The notes below the pieces were generated by a model that was not told where the DNA came from, ran no database searches, and was given only the letters and a program-made list of their open reading frames with translations. The translations under genes and the position numbers were made by a program. A stretch of DNA of 64,000 bases, taken from assembly GCF_008327685.1 (NCBI RefSeq), contig NZ_BDDE01000011.1, positions 732,774 through 796,773 on the forward strand, in the 5' to 3' direction. Below are positions 18,238 to 26,621 of this stretch, piece after piece. This DNA comes from Actinomadura sp. K4S16 (GTDB lineage: Bacteria > Actinomycetota > Actinomycetes > Streptosporangiales > Streptosporangiaceae). Positions within the stretch are counted from its first letter, which is position 1; each line of letters opens with the position of its first letter.

Positions 18238-18963
18238 ATGGAGCACAGGCGACCCGAGACCGGTACGCCGGCGTCCGGCGGGCCGCTCGCCGGCGAGCGG
18301 GCACGCGCCGCCGGAACGGCGGACCCGGGAGTGACCGACGACCTGCACGTGGCCGGGCCCGGGCCGGCCGCGTCCGGTACGCAGGCCCCGGAGACCGCGC
18401 CCGACACGGTTCCGGACCCGATCCCGGCCCGGCCCCCCGCCGGGACCGCGAATCCGGCCAAGCCCCCCGCCGGGACCCCCAACCCGGCCAAGGCCCCGGT
18501 CAAGGACGCGGGCGCGATCAAGACCCCCAGCCAGGAGGCGAACCAGGCCAGGACCCCCGTCAAGGACACGAACCCGGCCACGGCGACCACCCGGGACACC
18601 GACCCGTTCGGGACGCCCGTCCAGGGCGCGGAGCCGAAGCACGCCGCTCCCCGCGGGCCGGGCGCGGCGCCGGGGGCCGCATCCGGCGGCGCCCCCGAGA
18701 AGCTGTTCGACGCCGCCGAGGCCGGGCGGCTCCGGGAGCGGTGGCACGAGGTGCAGGCCGCGTTCGTCGACGACCCCGGCGAGTCGGTGCGCAAGGCCGA
18801 CGGCCTGGCGTCCGAGGCGGTCGACGCCCTCGCGCGCTCGCTCGCCGCGCAGCGGCGCTCGCTCACCGAGGAGCTGGACGGCGGCGGGCAGCCCGACACC
18901 GAGCGGCTCCGCCTGACGCTGCGCCGCTACCGCGACCTCCTGGACCGCATCTTCGCCGCCTGA
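18238..18963 (+). CDS. Low-complexity protein ending in the same helical module
   Basis: 241 residues. Residues 1-150 are Pro/Ala/Thr/Lys-rich, with a loose repeat (NPAKPPAGTPNPAKAPVKD) and no membrane segment. Residues about 155-241 (LRERWHEVQAAFVDDPGESV and KADGLASEAVDAL) match the helical module of the preceding gene, where the same positions read YREQWVRVQERFVDSPEAAV. The two genes are therefore a soluble and a membrane-anchored version in one operon. Both modules end in a helix RxYRxLxxxxF/L. A strong hairpin follows 14 bases after the stop codon. Confidence 0.75.
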   Translation: MEHRRPETGTPASGGPLAGERARAAGTADPGVTDDLHVAGPGPAASGTQAPETAPDTVPDPIPARPPAGTANPAKPPAGTPNPAKAPVKDAGAIKTPSQEANQARTPVKDTNPATATTRDTDPFGTPVQGAEPKHAAPRGPGAAPGAASGGAPEKLFDAAEAGRLRERWHEVQAAFVDDPGESVRKADGLASEAVDALARSLAAQRRSLTEELDGGGQPDTERLRLTLRRYRDLLDRIFAA

Positions 18964-18977
18964 CCCGACCCGCCCAC

Positions 18978-19006
18978 GGGCGCCCCCGCACCCCGCGGGG
19001 GCGCCC
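18978..19006 (+). terminator. Terminator of the helical-module operon
   Basis: Perfect 12-bp stem GGGCGCCCCCGC with its complement around a 5-base loop, 14 bases past the stop codon. Confidence 0.75.
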
Positions 19007-19139
19007 TTCGCCGTCCGGGGGCGGCGACCGCCCACGTGGCCGGCCCCGCCGCCTCCCGAGATCGCCCCACCGCTCGTCAGGAAGCCGGTGAGGGTGAATA
19101 CTGAATCCCGTTCGGTAACCCCGTGAGCGGAGGACCAAG

Positions 19140-20549
19140 GTGTCCGAGAACTTCTCGATGACCATCGACGGCCGGGCGGTGACCGCGCCCGGCACCTTCG
19201 GCGTGATCGATCCGGCGACCGGCGAGGTGGCCGAGCAGGCGCCCGACGCGTCCCGGGAGCAGCTCGACGCCGCGATGGCCTCGGCGCAGGCCGCCTACGC
19301 CGAGTGGCGCCGCGACGAGTCCGCGCGCCGCAAGGCGCTGCTCGCGGCGGCCGACGTCATGTTCGCCAGGTCCGAGGAGATCGGCCGGATCCTCACGCTG
19401 GAGCAGGGCAAGCCCCTGGCCGACGCGACCATGGAGGTCGTCGGCGCCGGCGTGTGGCTGAAGTACTTCGCCGACCTCGAACTGCCCCGCGAGGTCATCC
19501 AGGACGACGCCAACGCCCTGGTCGAGGTCGTGCGCCGCCCGATGGGCGTGGTCGCCGCGATCACCCCGTGGAACTACCCGCTGCTCCTCGCGATCTGGAA
19601 GCTCGCCCCCGCGCTGCTCGCGGGCAACACGATGGTCCTCAAGCCGTCCCCCTTCACCCCGCTGTCCAGCCTGAAGCTCGGCGAGGTGCTGCGCGACGTC
19701 CTGCCGCCCGGCGTGCTGAACGTCGTCACCGGCGGCGACGAGCTCGGCGCCTGGATGACCGGGCACGAGGTCCCCCGCAAGATCAGCTTCACCGGCAGCG
19801 TCGCGACCGGCAAGCGCGTCGCCGCCGCGGCCGCGCCGGACCTGAAGCGCGTCACGCTGGAGCTCGGCGGCAACGACCCCGCCATCCTGCTGGACGACGC
19901 CGACCCGGCCGCGGTCGCCGACCGGCTGTTCGGCGCCGCGTTCCAGAACAACGGGCAGGTCTGCTCGGCCATCAAGCGCGTGTACGTCCCGGAGGCGCTG
20001 TACGGGGACGTGGTGGACGCGCTCGCCGAGCGGGCGAAGGCCGCCCGGGTCGGCAACGGGATGGATGAGGGCGTCCAGTACGGGCCGATCAACAACCGGC
20101 CGCAGTACGAGCGGGTCGGCGAACTCGTCGCCGACGCGCTGGCCGGCGGCGCCCGCGCGGCGGCGGGCGGCAAGCCGATCGACGGGCCCGGCTACTTCTT
20201 CGAGCCGACGATCCTCGCCGACGTCGCCGACGGCACCCGGATCGTGGACGAGGAGCAGTTCGGCCCGGCCCTGCCGGTCGTCAAGTACACCGACCTGGAC
20301 GACGCCCTCGCCCGCGCCAACGGCACCCACTTCGGGCTGTCCGGCTCGGTGTGGGGCGCCGACGCCGACCGGGCCGCGGAGGTGGCCGGGCGGCTCGAGT
20401 GCGGCACCGCCTGGGTGAACACCCACCTCGCCCTCGCCCCCCACCAGCCGTTCGGCGGCTTCAAGTGGAGCGGCGTCGGCGTCGAGAACGGCCCCTGGGG
20501 CCTGTACGGGTTCACCGAGCTCCAGGTGATCCACCGCTCGAAGGCCTGA
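19140..20549 (+). CDS. NAD(P)-dependent aldehyde dehydrogenase
   Basis: 469 residues. Cofactor region TPWNYPLLLAIWKLAPALLA, general-base glutamate in LELGGNDPAILL near residue 240, catalytic cysteine in NNGQVCSAIKR near residue 273, and FGPALPVVKY near the C-terminus. Oxidises an aldehyde to the acid in the cytoplasm. The GTG follows GGAGGACC. Flanked by terminators and not in an obvious operon, so the physiological aldehyde is unknown; succinate-semialdehyde or betaine-aldehyde type enzymes are among the relatives. Confidence 0.9.
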   Translation: MSENFSMTIDGRAVTAPGTFGVIDPATGEVAEQAPDASREQLDAAMASAQAAYAEWRRDESARRKALLAAADVMFARSEEIGRILTLEQGKPLADATMEVVGAGVWLKYFADLELPREVIQDDANALVEVVRRPMGVVAAITPWNYPLLLAIWKLAPALLAGNTMVLKPSPFTPLSSLKLGEVLRDVLPPGVLNVVTGGDELGAWMTGHEVPRKISFTGSVATGKRVAAAAAPDLKRVTLELGGNDPAILLDDADPAAVADRLFGAAFQNNGQVCSAIKRVYVPEALYGDVVDALAERAKAARVGNGMDEGVQYGPINNRPQYERVGELVADALAGGARAAAGGKPIDGPGYFFEPTILADVADGTRIVDEEQFGPALPVVKYTDLDDALARANGTHFGLSGSVWGADADRAAEVAGRLECGTAWVNTHLALAPHQPFGGFKWSGVGVENGPWGLYGFTELQVIHRSKA

Positions 20550-20566
20550 GCGGGTCCGCCCTGACC

Positions 20567-20602
20567 GGGTGCGGTCCGGCGGCCGGCCGCCGGACCGCAC
20601 CC
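20567..20602 (+). terminator. Perfect 36-base palindrome after the aldehyde dehydrogenase
   Basis: GGGTGCGGTCCGGCGGCC is followed at once by its exact reverse complement, with no spacer. As RNA it would fold into a hairpin of about 16 bp with a 4-base loop, 17 bases after the stop, so a terminator is the simplest reading. Confidence 0.65.
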
Positions 20603-20652
20603 GTCTCCGGTACGTTCCACATGTCCCACCGACCGCGGAGGAGCCGGACAGG

Positions 20653-21402
20653 ATGCAGACCTGGGACGTCATGCGGCAGGACGACCTCGGCAACGTCTTC
20701 CGCGTCGCGGCGCACGACTCCAGGATCTCCGCGCTGGCACAGGCCATCGTCCTTGAGAGCGGCGTCCGGCACAGGCAGATGTACTGGGTGGACGGCCCGC
20801 CGGGGCCAGCCGTGCGCACCAACCGCGACCTGTACCTGGTGTTCCTGCACCTCGGCCAGGACGCCAGGGCGGCGTCGTGGTCCCTGTCGGCGTTCCTGCG
20901 CTCGCTGTGGAAGGTCGGCGCCGTGCTCGCCGACCAGGCGCGGCTCGAGCCGGACGACGTGGCGGCGATGTTCGCCGCGGCCGCCGCCACGTCGCCGGCG
21001 CCCTTCGACCCCGCGTGGAGCGGCAGGGACCTGTCGCTTCCCGGCGACGAGCCGGAGGGGTACGCCGACTGGGAGCGGGTCCTGCTCTCCCAGATCGCCG
21101 ACCTGGAGGACTTCCTGGCCGCTCCCCCGGGCCCGCAGGCCCGGTTCGGCGTGGAGGCGCCCCGGCCGCCCGGCTCGGGGGCCCGCGCCACCCCGTCCCG
21201 CTGGTGCAACTTCGACCCGGCGACGTACCTGGAGTGCGCGGTCGCGGGCAGCCTCGGCGGGTGGGACGCCGCCGACGGCGCCCGCGCGCCGCTGCCGACC
21301 GGGCCCGGCGAGCCGCCGGCCCGCTCCCCCGTCCGCACGATCACCGCGATGAGCTGGGCCGACCTGGCCCGCGTCGCCGTGTGCGGGCAGATGTACGAAT
21401 AG
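20653..21402 (+). CDS. Hypothetical protein
   Basis: 249 residues, soluble, without signal peptide or membrane segment. The N-terminus MQTWDVMRQDDLGNVFRVA and the following VLESGVRHRQMYWV look like a small alpha/beta fold with a histidine-containing helix; the second half is Pro/Gly-rich and ends with three cysteines in total (WCNFDP, LECAVAG, AVCGQMYE). I do not recognise the family. The ATG has GGAGGAG 11 bases upstream, so translation is likely. It lies between a terminator and a regulator gene and has its own promoter region. Confidence 0.65.
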   Translation: MQTWDVMRQDDLGNVFRVAAHDSRISALAQAIVLESGVRHRQMYWVDGPPGPAVRTNRDLYLVFLHLGQDARAASWSLSAFLRSLWKVGAVLADQARLEPDDVAAMFAAAAATSPAPFDPAWSGRDLSLPGDEPEGYADWERVLLSQIADLEDFLAAPPGPQARFGVEAPRPPGSGARATPSRWCNFDPATYLECAVAGSLGGWDAADGARAPLPTGPGEPPARSPVRTITAMSWADLARVAVCGQMYE

Positions 21403-21438
21403 CCCGCCCTGTCACCCCGGCGTGGTAGGACTGGCTCC

Positions 21439-22293
21439 ATGGGCGACAGGCCGGTCGAGTTCGGCGACCGGGGCGGCTGGTGGCTGGCACGGGGCCGCCC
21501 CCATCCGGCGCTGCGCCCGTTCCTGCGCTCCTATGACGGCTACTGGGAGACGGAGGCCGTGCCCACCCGGATGCGGACCCTGCCCACCCGCACCACCGTG
21601 GTGATCCTCAACCTGGGGCCCCCGCTCCACCTGGCGGTCCCCGACCCGGGAGTGCGCGACCGCGCGTACGGGTCGTTCGTCGCGGGGATGCACGACGGCC
21701 ACGGCATGTACCTCAGCCCCGGCGGGCAGCGCGGCATCCAGCTCGACGTGACGCCCCTCGGCGCCTACACGCTGCTCGGCGTCCCGATGGCGCGGCTCAC
21801 CAACGCCGCCGCCGACCTGCCCGACCTGCTCGGCCGGGAGGCGCGGACGCTGGTCGAGCGGCTCGGCGACGCGCCGACCTGGCAGGCGCGGTTCGACATC
21901 CTGGACGCCTTCCTGCTGCGCCGCCTCGACGCCGGCCCGGTCCCCGACCGGGAGGTGGTCCGGGCGTGGCGGCTGCTCACCGGCGACCCCGCCGTGTCCG
22001 TCGCCGGCATCGCCGCCGACGTCGGCTGGAGCCGCAAGCACCTCACCCACCGGTTCCGGGAGCAGGCGGGGCTGCCGCCCAAGGTGATGGCGCGGGTGCT
22101 GCGCTTCCAGCGCGCCGTCGAGCTGCTCCTCGGCGGCGCCGGGCTCGCCGAGGCCGCCTTCGCCTGCGGGTACTACGACCAGGCCCACCTCAACCGGGAG
22201 TTCCGCGCCCTGTCCGGCTGCACGCCCACCGAGCTGGTCGGCGGCCGGCTCGGGCAGCAGCGCGTCCCCGCGCCGGCCGACGTCCCCGCCTGA
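21439..22293 (+). CDS. AraC-family transcriptional regulator
   Basis: 284 residues. N-terminal effector region about 1-170 with HPALRPFLRSYDGYWE, then two helix-turn-helix units (VAGIAADVGWSRKHLTHRFR and AEAAFACGYYDQAHLNREFR) ending in SGCTPTEL, the standard AraC DNA-binding domain. The start has no ribosome site; TAGGAC stands 7 bases upstream, so the message may be leaderless. Target genes are unclear; the convergent SMR/LLM pair is the closest candidate. Confidence 0.9.
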   Translation: MGDRPVEFGDRGGWWLARGRPHPALRPFLRSYDGYWETEAVPTRMRTLPTRTTVVILNLGPPLHLAVPDPGVRDRAYGSFVAGMHDGHGMYLSPGGQRGIQLDVTPLGAYTLLGVPMARLTNAAADLPDLLGREARTLVERLGDAPTWQARFDILDAFLLRRLDAGPVPDREVVRAWRLLTGDPAVSVAGIAADVGWSRKHLTHRFREQAGLPPKVMARVLRFQRAVELLLGGAGLAEAAFACGYYDQAHLNREFRALSGCTPTELVGGRLGQQRVPAPADVPA

Positions 22294-22305
22294 CCCGGGC
22301 CGCGG

Positions 22306-22635
22306 TCAGTTCTGGTGCACGCCTCCGCCCAGGTTCATCACGATGACGCCGAGCACGATGATCACCGCGCCGGCGACGGTCACCGGCTTGACCGGCTCGT
22401 CGAACAGCAGGACGCCGCCCGCGAACGCGCCGATCGTGCCGAGCGCGGACCAGATGGCGTACACGGGCCCGACGTTCAGCGACGTCAGCGCCCTGGCCAT
22501 GAAGACGAACGAGATCAGGTACCCGGCCACGACGATCAGCGACGGCACGAGCCGGGTGAACCCGTCGGAGGCCCGCATCGCCAGCGTCGCGGCGACCTCG
22601 AAGGCGATCGCGAGGCCGAGCAGCACGAACGGCAT
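22306..22635 (-). CDS. SMR-family small multidrug or guanidinium exporter
   Basis: 109 residues with four membrane helices. The essential glutamate in helix 1 (LAIAFEVAATLAMRASDG) is present, as are YAIWSALGTIGAFAGG and FDEPVKP from helices 3-4. These match EmrE/SugE-type proton antiporters for cationic drugs or guanidinium. Usually works as an antiparallel dimer; there is no paired gene, so a homodimer is expected. Its ATG overlaps the stop codon of the LLM oxidoreductase gene by one base. Confidence 0.9.
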   Translation of the reverse strand: MPFVLLGLAIAFEVAATLAMRASDGFTRLVPSLIVVAGYLISFVFMARALTSLNVGPVYAIWSALGTIGAFAGGVLLFDEPVKPVTVAGAVIIVLGVIVMNLGGGVHQN

Positions 22636-23504
22636 CAGCGGGCCTCGCCGTACTCGGCGGCGACCGCCTCGAAGACCTTCATGTCCGCGTCGAACGGCGA
22701 GCCGGGGCGGGGCCAGTGCAGCGCGATCTCGGTGATGCCGAGCTCGCCGTAGCGGCCGGCGAGGTCGGCGAACGCGCCGGGCGACTCCAGCCAGGGCTCC
22801 TCGTTGAAGCCGGTCAGCAGGACGAGGTCGGCGAGGTCGCGGCCCTCGGCCGCGCACGCCGCGCGCAGGGCGTCCAGCCGGGAGCGGACGATGCCGTAGG
22901 GCTCGTCCCCCGCGCCGTGGGCGCTGGTCACCCAGCCGCTGCCGTGCCGGGCGGCGAGCCGCATCCCGCGCGGCCCGTCCCCCGCGATGACGAGCGGCAC
23001 GCGGGGCCGCTGGACGCAGCCGGGCTCCTGCACGACCTCGCGCGCGGTGTAGTACTCCCCCTCGAAGGACGTCTCGGGATCGGTCAGCAGGCGGTCGAGC
23101 AGCGCGACCCATTCGGCGAAGCGGGAGGCGCGCTCGCCGGGGCTCCAGTCGGCGCCGCCGAGGACCCCGGCGTCGGACGCGCGGCGCGTGCCGCCCGCCC
23201 CGACGCCGATGGTCAGCCGCCCGCCGCTGACGTGGTCGATCGTCTTGATCGCGTGCGCGGCCGGCACGGGGTGCCGGAAGTTGGGCGAGGTCACCAGCGT
23301 GCCGATGCGGATCCGGGAGGTGACCGCCGCGGCCGCGGCGAGCGTCGTGTACGCGTCGTACCAGGGCGTCGTGCCGCGCCAGGCGATGTGGTCGTACACC
23401 CACGCGTGCCGGAACCCGAGCTCCTCGGCGCGCCGCCACAGGTCCCCGGCCTCCGGCCAGGACCGCATGGGCCACATCACGGTGCCGATCCTCGGTGCCG
23501 TCAC
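22635..23504 (-). CDS. LLM-class F420-dependent oxidoreductase
   Basis: 289 residues, TIM-barrel luciferase-like monooxygenase fold. Seen: GFRHAWVYDHIAWRG near the N-terminus, GGRLTIGVGAGG for the cofactor phosphate, and PRVPLVIAGDGPRGMRLAARH. This branch generally uses coenzyme F420 rather than FMN in actinobacteria. The GTG follows GGAGGAACCG; the much longer ORF upstream is not supported. Co-transcribed with the SMR exporter. Reaction and substrate cannot be read from sequence. Confidence 0.85.
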   Translation of the reverse strand: MTAPRIGTVMWPMRSWPEAGDLWRRAEELGFRHAWVYDHIAWRGTTPWYDAYTTLAAAAAVTSRIRIGTLVTSPNFRHPVPAAHAIKTIDHVSGGRLTIGVGAGGTRRASDAGVLGGADWSPGERASRFAEWVALLDRLLTDPETSFEGEYYTAREVVQEPGCVQRPRVPLVIAGDGPRGMRLAARHGSGWVTSAHGAGDEPYGIVRSRLDALRAACAAEGRDLADLVLLTGFNEEPWLESPGAFADLAGRYGELGITEIALHWPRPGSPFDADMKVFEAVAAEYGEAR

Positions 23505-23578
23505 CGGTTCCTCCGTTCTCCCCCTGACGTCCCACCGCGGAAACGTCCCCCCAATAGATACAGGCCGCCGGGGACAGA

Positions 23579-24727
23579 TCAGGTGCCGGGCCCCGCGAGC
23601 CACCGGTGCAGGGCCCACCACCAGTTCGCGGTGCGCGACACCGCCGCGCCCCCGGCGGGGTCGAGCAGCGGCCGCCCGGTCAGCTCCTGGAACCGGCGGA
23701 TCCGGTACTTCACGGTGTTGCCGTGGACGTGCAGCGCCGCGGCCGTCGGCTCGATCCGGCCGCCGTGGTCGAGGTAGGCCAGCGCGGTACCGGCCAGTTC
23801 CCGGTGGAAGGGATCGCCCGGGTCGAGGCCCGCCAGGAGCGCGGCGGCGAGCAGGCCGCCGAGCTCCGGCTCGGCCTCGGTGGCGGTGAGCAGCGCGAGG
23901 TCGGCCAGCTCCCGCATCCCGGTGAGCCCCGCCGCGGCGCCCGCGCGCAGCGCCCGCCGTCCGAGCGCGTACATCGGGGCGACGGCGCCGGGACGGGCGG
24001 GCGGCGCCGCCACCAGCAGCGGGCCCGACGGCCCGGTGACCCGGTCGCGCGGGCCGGGGAGCCGGGCGACCAGCGCCGCGAGCCGGCCGTCGACCAGCCC
24101 GCACAGGCCGGGCCCGGCGGCGGTGAGCGCCGCCTCCAGCCGCCCCGCCACGGCCGGGTCGCTGACGTCGGACACCACGCAGTGGTAGGCGGCCCCGGGG
24201 TCGAGCGGGGCGAGCACGGGGACGGCCTCCCCGTGCAGCAGCTGCCGGAGCATCTGGAGCCGCTCCTCGCGGGCGGTCCGCGCCATCTCCAGCTCGGCGA
24301 CCCGGTGCGCGTGGACCATCCGCTGCACGAGCGCCGTGGTGATCTCGTCGATGCGGGTCACGCCGTCCAGCAGCGCCGCGTCCGGGACGCCCATCCGGCG
24401 CCCGTCGGCGACGAGGGCCCGGACGAGGTGGGCGCGGCCCGCCTGGAAGCCGTCCAGGAACGCCGCGACCGGCACGCCCTGCCGGGCCCGGTCCGAGCCG
24501 AGCCGCTCGGCCGCCGCGAGGACCTCCTCGCTCGGCTCGCCGTCCTCCAGGGCGGCGAGCACCCCGCGGACGAGGGCGCGGGTGTGCCGCCTGGTCTCCT
24601 CCTCCGGCAGCGCGGCCACCAGCTCCGACCGGCCGCGCGCGGCGCGGACCGTCGCCTCCAGCAGCACCGGGTCGTCGGTGTGCTCGATCAGCAGCCGCAG
24701 GAAGCGGTCGCCCGCGCCGGGGTCCAT
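23579..24727 (-). CDS. PucR-family transcriptional regulator
   Basis: 382 residues. A helical N-terminal sensory region (TDDPVLLEATVRAARGRSEL and a DGFQAGRAHLVRALV segment), a GGDEF-like central part, and the C-terminal PucR helix-turn-helix ALHVHGNTVKYRIRRFQELT. Divergent from a class II aldolase/adducin-type gene with a palindrome between them, so it probably controls that gene and itself. The ATG at 24727 is used; a GTG stands directly before it. The long upstream ORF extension runs into the divergent gene and is rejected. Confidence 0.88.
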   Translation of the reverse strand: MDPGAGDRFLRLLIEHTDDPVLLEATVRAARGRSELVAALPEEETRRHTRALVRGVLAALEDGEPSEEVLAAAERLGSDRARQGVPVAAFLDGFQAGRAHLVRALVADGRRMGVPDAALLDGVTRIDEITTALVQRMVHAHRVAELEMARTAREERLQMLRQLLHGEAVPVLAPLDPGAAYHCVVSDVSDPAVAGRLEAALTAAGPGLCGLVDGRLAALVARLPGPRDRVTGPSGPLLVAAPPARPGAVAPMYALGRRALRAGAAAGLTGMRELADLALLTATEAEPELGGLLAAALLAGLDPGDPFHRELAGTALAYLDHGGRIEPTAAALHVHGNTVKYRIRRFQELTGRPLLDPAGGAAVSRTANWWWALHRWLAGPGT

Positions 24728-24746
24728 CACCCCATTGTGCTCCGCC

Positions 24747-24765
24747 GTTGTCCCTTCCGGACAAC
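24747..24765. promoter_or_regulatory. Palindrome between PucR and aldolase genes
   Basis: GTTGTCC-CTTCC-GGACAAC, perfect 7-base arms and a 5-base centre, 20 bases upstream of the PucR start. Likely operator for the adjacent regulator. Confidence 0.55.
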
Positions 24766-24854
24766 CGGGCGTGCGGGCGTTGGGCGCCCCCGGTCTAGCC
24801 GGGAGGCCGGACCATGGTGTTCGGTGGTCGGGAGACGAGCCCAAGGAGTGCCCG

Positions 24855-25649
24855 ATGTCCGACGAGGAAGAGTTCCTGGAGAAGCTGCCGACCGACCTGA
24901 TCTTCCGGCTGCCGCCCACGTTCGACGACGTCGCGGACGAGCGCCGGCACCGCAAGGAGCGCCTCGCCGCCGCGCTGCGGATCTTCGGCAGGTTCGGCTT
25001 CGAGGAGGGCGTGGCCGGGCACATCACCGCCCGCGACCCCGAGCGCACCGACCACTTCTGGGTCAACCCGTTCGGCATGTCGTTCAAGCACATCCGGGTC
25101 AGCGACCTGATCCTGGTGAACCACGAGGGCAAGGTCGTGGAGGGCCGCTACCCGGTCAACGAGGCGGCGTTCGCGATCCACTCGCAGGTGCACCAGGCGC
25201 GCCCGGACGTGGTGGCCGCCGCGCACAGCCACTCCATCCACGGGCGGGCGATCTCGGCGCTCGGCCAGAAGCTCGAGCCGATCACGCAGGACGTGTGCGC
25301 GTTCTACCAGGACCACGGGCTGTTCGACGACTACACCGGCGTCGTCACCGACCTTGAGGAGGGCAAGCGCATCGCCGCGGCCCTCGGCGGCCACAAGGCC
25401 GTCATCCTGCGCAACCACGGCCTGCTCACCGTCGGCGACACCGTGGACGCCGCCGCGTGGTGGTTCATCACGATGGAGCGCTCCTGCCAGGTCCAGCTCC
25501 TGGCGAAGGCCGCGGGGCAGGTCGTGCCGATCGAGCACGACAACGCCGTCCTCACCCACGAGCAGATCGGCAACGACCTGGTCGGCTGGATCAACTACCA
25601 GCCCCTCTACGACCAGATCACCCGCGAGCAGCCCGACCTGTTCGAGTAG
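24855..25649 (+). CDS. Class II aldolase/adducin-family protein
   Basis: 264 residues. Zn-binding residues of the class II fold are visible: the histidines in AAAHSHSIHG and the later ILRNHGLLTVG, with an acidic residue in NEAAFAIHSQVH. AGHITARDP and FWVNPFGMSFKHI are typical of the subgroup annotated as class II aldolase/adducin in actinobacteria. Relatives cleave sugar phosphates such as fuculose-1-P or ribulose-P, but this longer subgroup has no proven substrate that I know of. The ATG follows AAGGAG. Controlled, probably, by the divergent PucR protein. Its 3' end overlaps the convergent MarR gene by 32 bases. Confidence 0.85.
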   Translation: MSDEEEFLEKLPTDLIFRLPPTFDDVADERRHRKERLAAALRIFGRFGFEEGVAGHITARDPERTDHFWVNPFGMSFKHIRVSDLILVNHEGKVVEGRYPVNEAAFAIHSQVHQARPDVVAAAHSHSIHGRAISALGQKLEPITQDVCAFYQDHGLFDDYTGVVTDLEEGKRIAAALGGHKAVILRNHGLLTVGDTVDAAAWWFITMERSCQVQLLAKAAGQVVPIEHDNAVLTHEQIGNDLVGWINYQPLYDQITREQPDLFE

Positions 25650-26163
25650 GCGGCCCCTCCCCCGGCCCCGGCGCCCTCGGCGGCGCCGGGGCCTTCGCGC
25701 GCTCCGGGCGCGCCCGCGGATCGTGGTGGGCGAGCAGGACGCGGGCGGTGCGCTCCAGCGCGGCCCGGTCCCCGGGGGTCAGCGGCTCCAGCAGTTCGGC
25801 GTCCAGTTCGGCCGCGCGGCGGGTGACCTCGTCCAGCTCCGCGCGGCCCTCGGCGGTCAGCTCGACCACGTAGCGGCGGCGGTCGGCCGGGGCGCGCTCC
25901 CGGCGGACGAGCCCGGCCCCCTCCAGCCGCCCCACGACCTCGACGAGGTCGCTCGGGTCGATGCGCAGCCGGACGCCCAGGTCGCGCTGGGAGGCGGGCG
26001 CGGCGTCGTCGAGCGCGGACAGCACGGCGAAGTGCCAGAGGCCGAGCCCGTGCTCGTCCATCATGCGGCCCATCCGCACGCGCCCGGCCCGCCCGACCTG
26101 GGCGAGCACGAACGTGGTGATCCCGAGCAGGCGGGGCGGCAGCGGCCCGGCGGTCTCCTCCAT
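25618..26163 (-). CDS. MarR-family transcriptional regulator
   Basis: 181 residues. Winged helix about 35-110: MDEHGLGLWHFAVLSALDDA, ASQRDLGVRLRIDPSDLVEV, then the wing with ERAPADRRRYVVELTAEG. The C-terminal tail is Pro/Arg-rich and contains the downstream hairpin sequence. The ATG is preceded by AGGGGG, and TACAAT lies 6 bases before it. Divergent from a VOC protein with a candidate operator between them. Confidence 0.88.
   Translation of the reverse strand: MEETAGPLPPRLLGITTFVLAQVGRAGRVRMGRMMDEHGLGLWHFAVLSALDDAAPASQRDLGVRLRIDPSDLVEVVGRLEGAGLVRRERAPADRRRYVVELTAEGRAELDEVTRRAAELDAELLEPLTPGDRAALERTARVLLAHHDPRARPERAKAPAPPRAPGPGEGPPTRTGRAARG
25664..25693 (+). terminator. Hairpin after the class II aldolase
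   Basis: 12-bp perfect stem GGCCCCGGCGCC with its complement and a 6-base loop, 15 bases past the aldolase stop. It lies inside the coding tail of the convergent MarR gene. Confidence 0.55.
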
Positions 26164-26170
26164 CCCCCTA

Positions 26171-26187
26171 TTGTAGGGTTGCTCCAA
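26171..26187. promoter_or_regulatory. Candidate MarR operator
   Basis: TTGTAG-GGTTG-CTCCAA, inverted repeat with one mismatch, in the 56-base space between the MarR gene and the divergent VOC gene; it overlaps the TACAAT -10-like hexamer of the MarR gene. Confidence 0.5.
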
Positions 26188-26219
26188 TCATTGGTGACCA
26201 CCCACGAATGGGAGACGGT

Positions 26220-26621
26220 ATGGACGCGCTGTATCCGCGCCTTCTGGTGGACGACTTCCCCGCCTGCGCCCGCTTCTACGAGGCGGCGATGCGGGCTCTG
26301 CTCGGGATCGAGCCGGTCAAGCTGCTCCCGGAGGCCGAGTACGCGAACTGGGACCTGCGGGGTGAGGCCGTGCTGGTCGTGATGGGACGCGCCCGGATGG
26401 CGAAGGCGGTCGGTACCGCGGACCTGCCCGCGCCGTCCGGGCAGGACGGCGCGATGCTGGTCCTGCGCGTGGCCGACGTGGACGCGGCGGCCGGGACGCT
26501 CCGCGGGCTCGGCGCCGCGCAGGTCGCCGGGCCGCGGGACCGCCCCGAGTGGGGGCCCGGGCTGCGCACCGCCCACCTGCGCGACCCCGGCGGCAACCTG
26601 CTGGAGCTCCAGTCCTACTGA
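26220..26621 (+). CDS. VOC-superfamily (glyoxalase-like) protein
   Basis: 133 residues, one paired beta-alpha-beta-beta-beta unit of the vicinal oxygen chelate fold: YPRLLVDDFPACARFYEAAM at the N-terminus and LRDPGGNLLELQSY at the end, whose glutamate is the usual metal ligand. No partner histidine is obvious at the first position, so binding or resistance functions are as likely as metal catalysis. The ATG follows GGGAGACGGT. Divergent from a MarR regulator that probably represses it. Overlaps the convergent kinase gene by 7 bases. Confidence 0.8.
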   Translation: MDALYPRLLVDDFPACARFYEAAMRALLGIEPVKLLPEAEYANWDLRGEAVLVVMGRARMAKAVGTADLPAPSGQDGAMLVLRVADVDAAAGTLRGLGAAQVAGPRDRPEWGPGLRTAHLRDPGGNLLELQSY

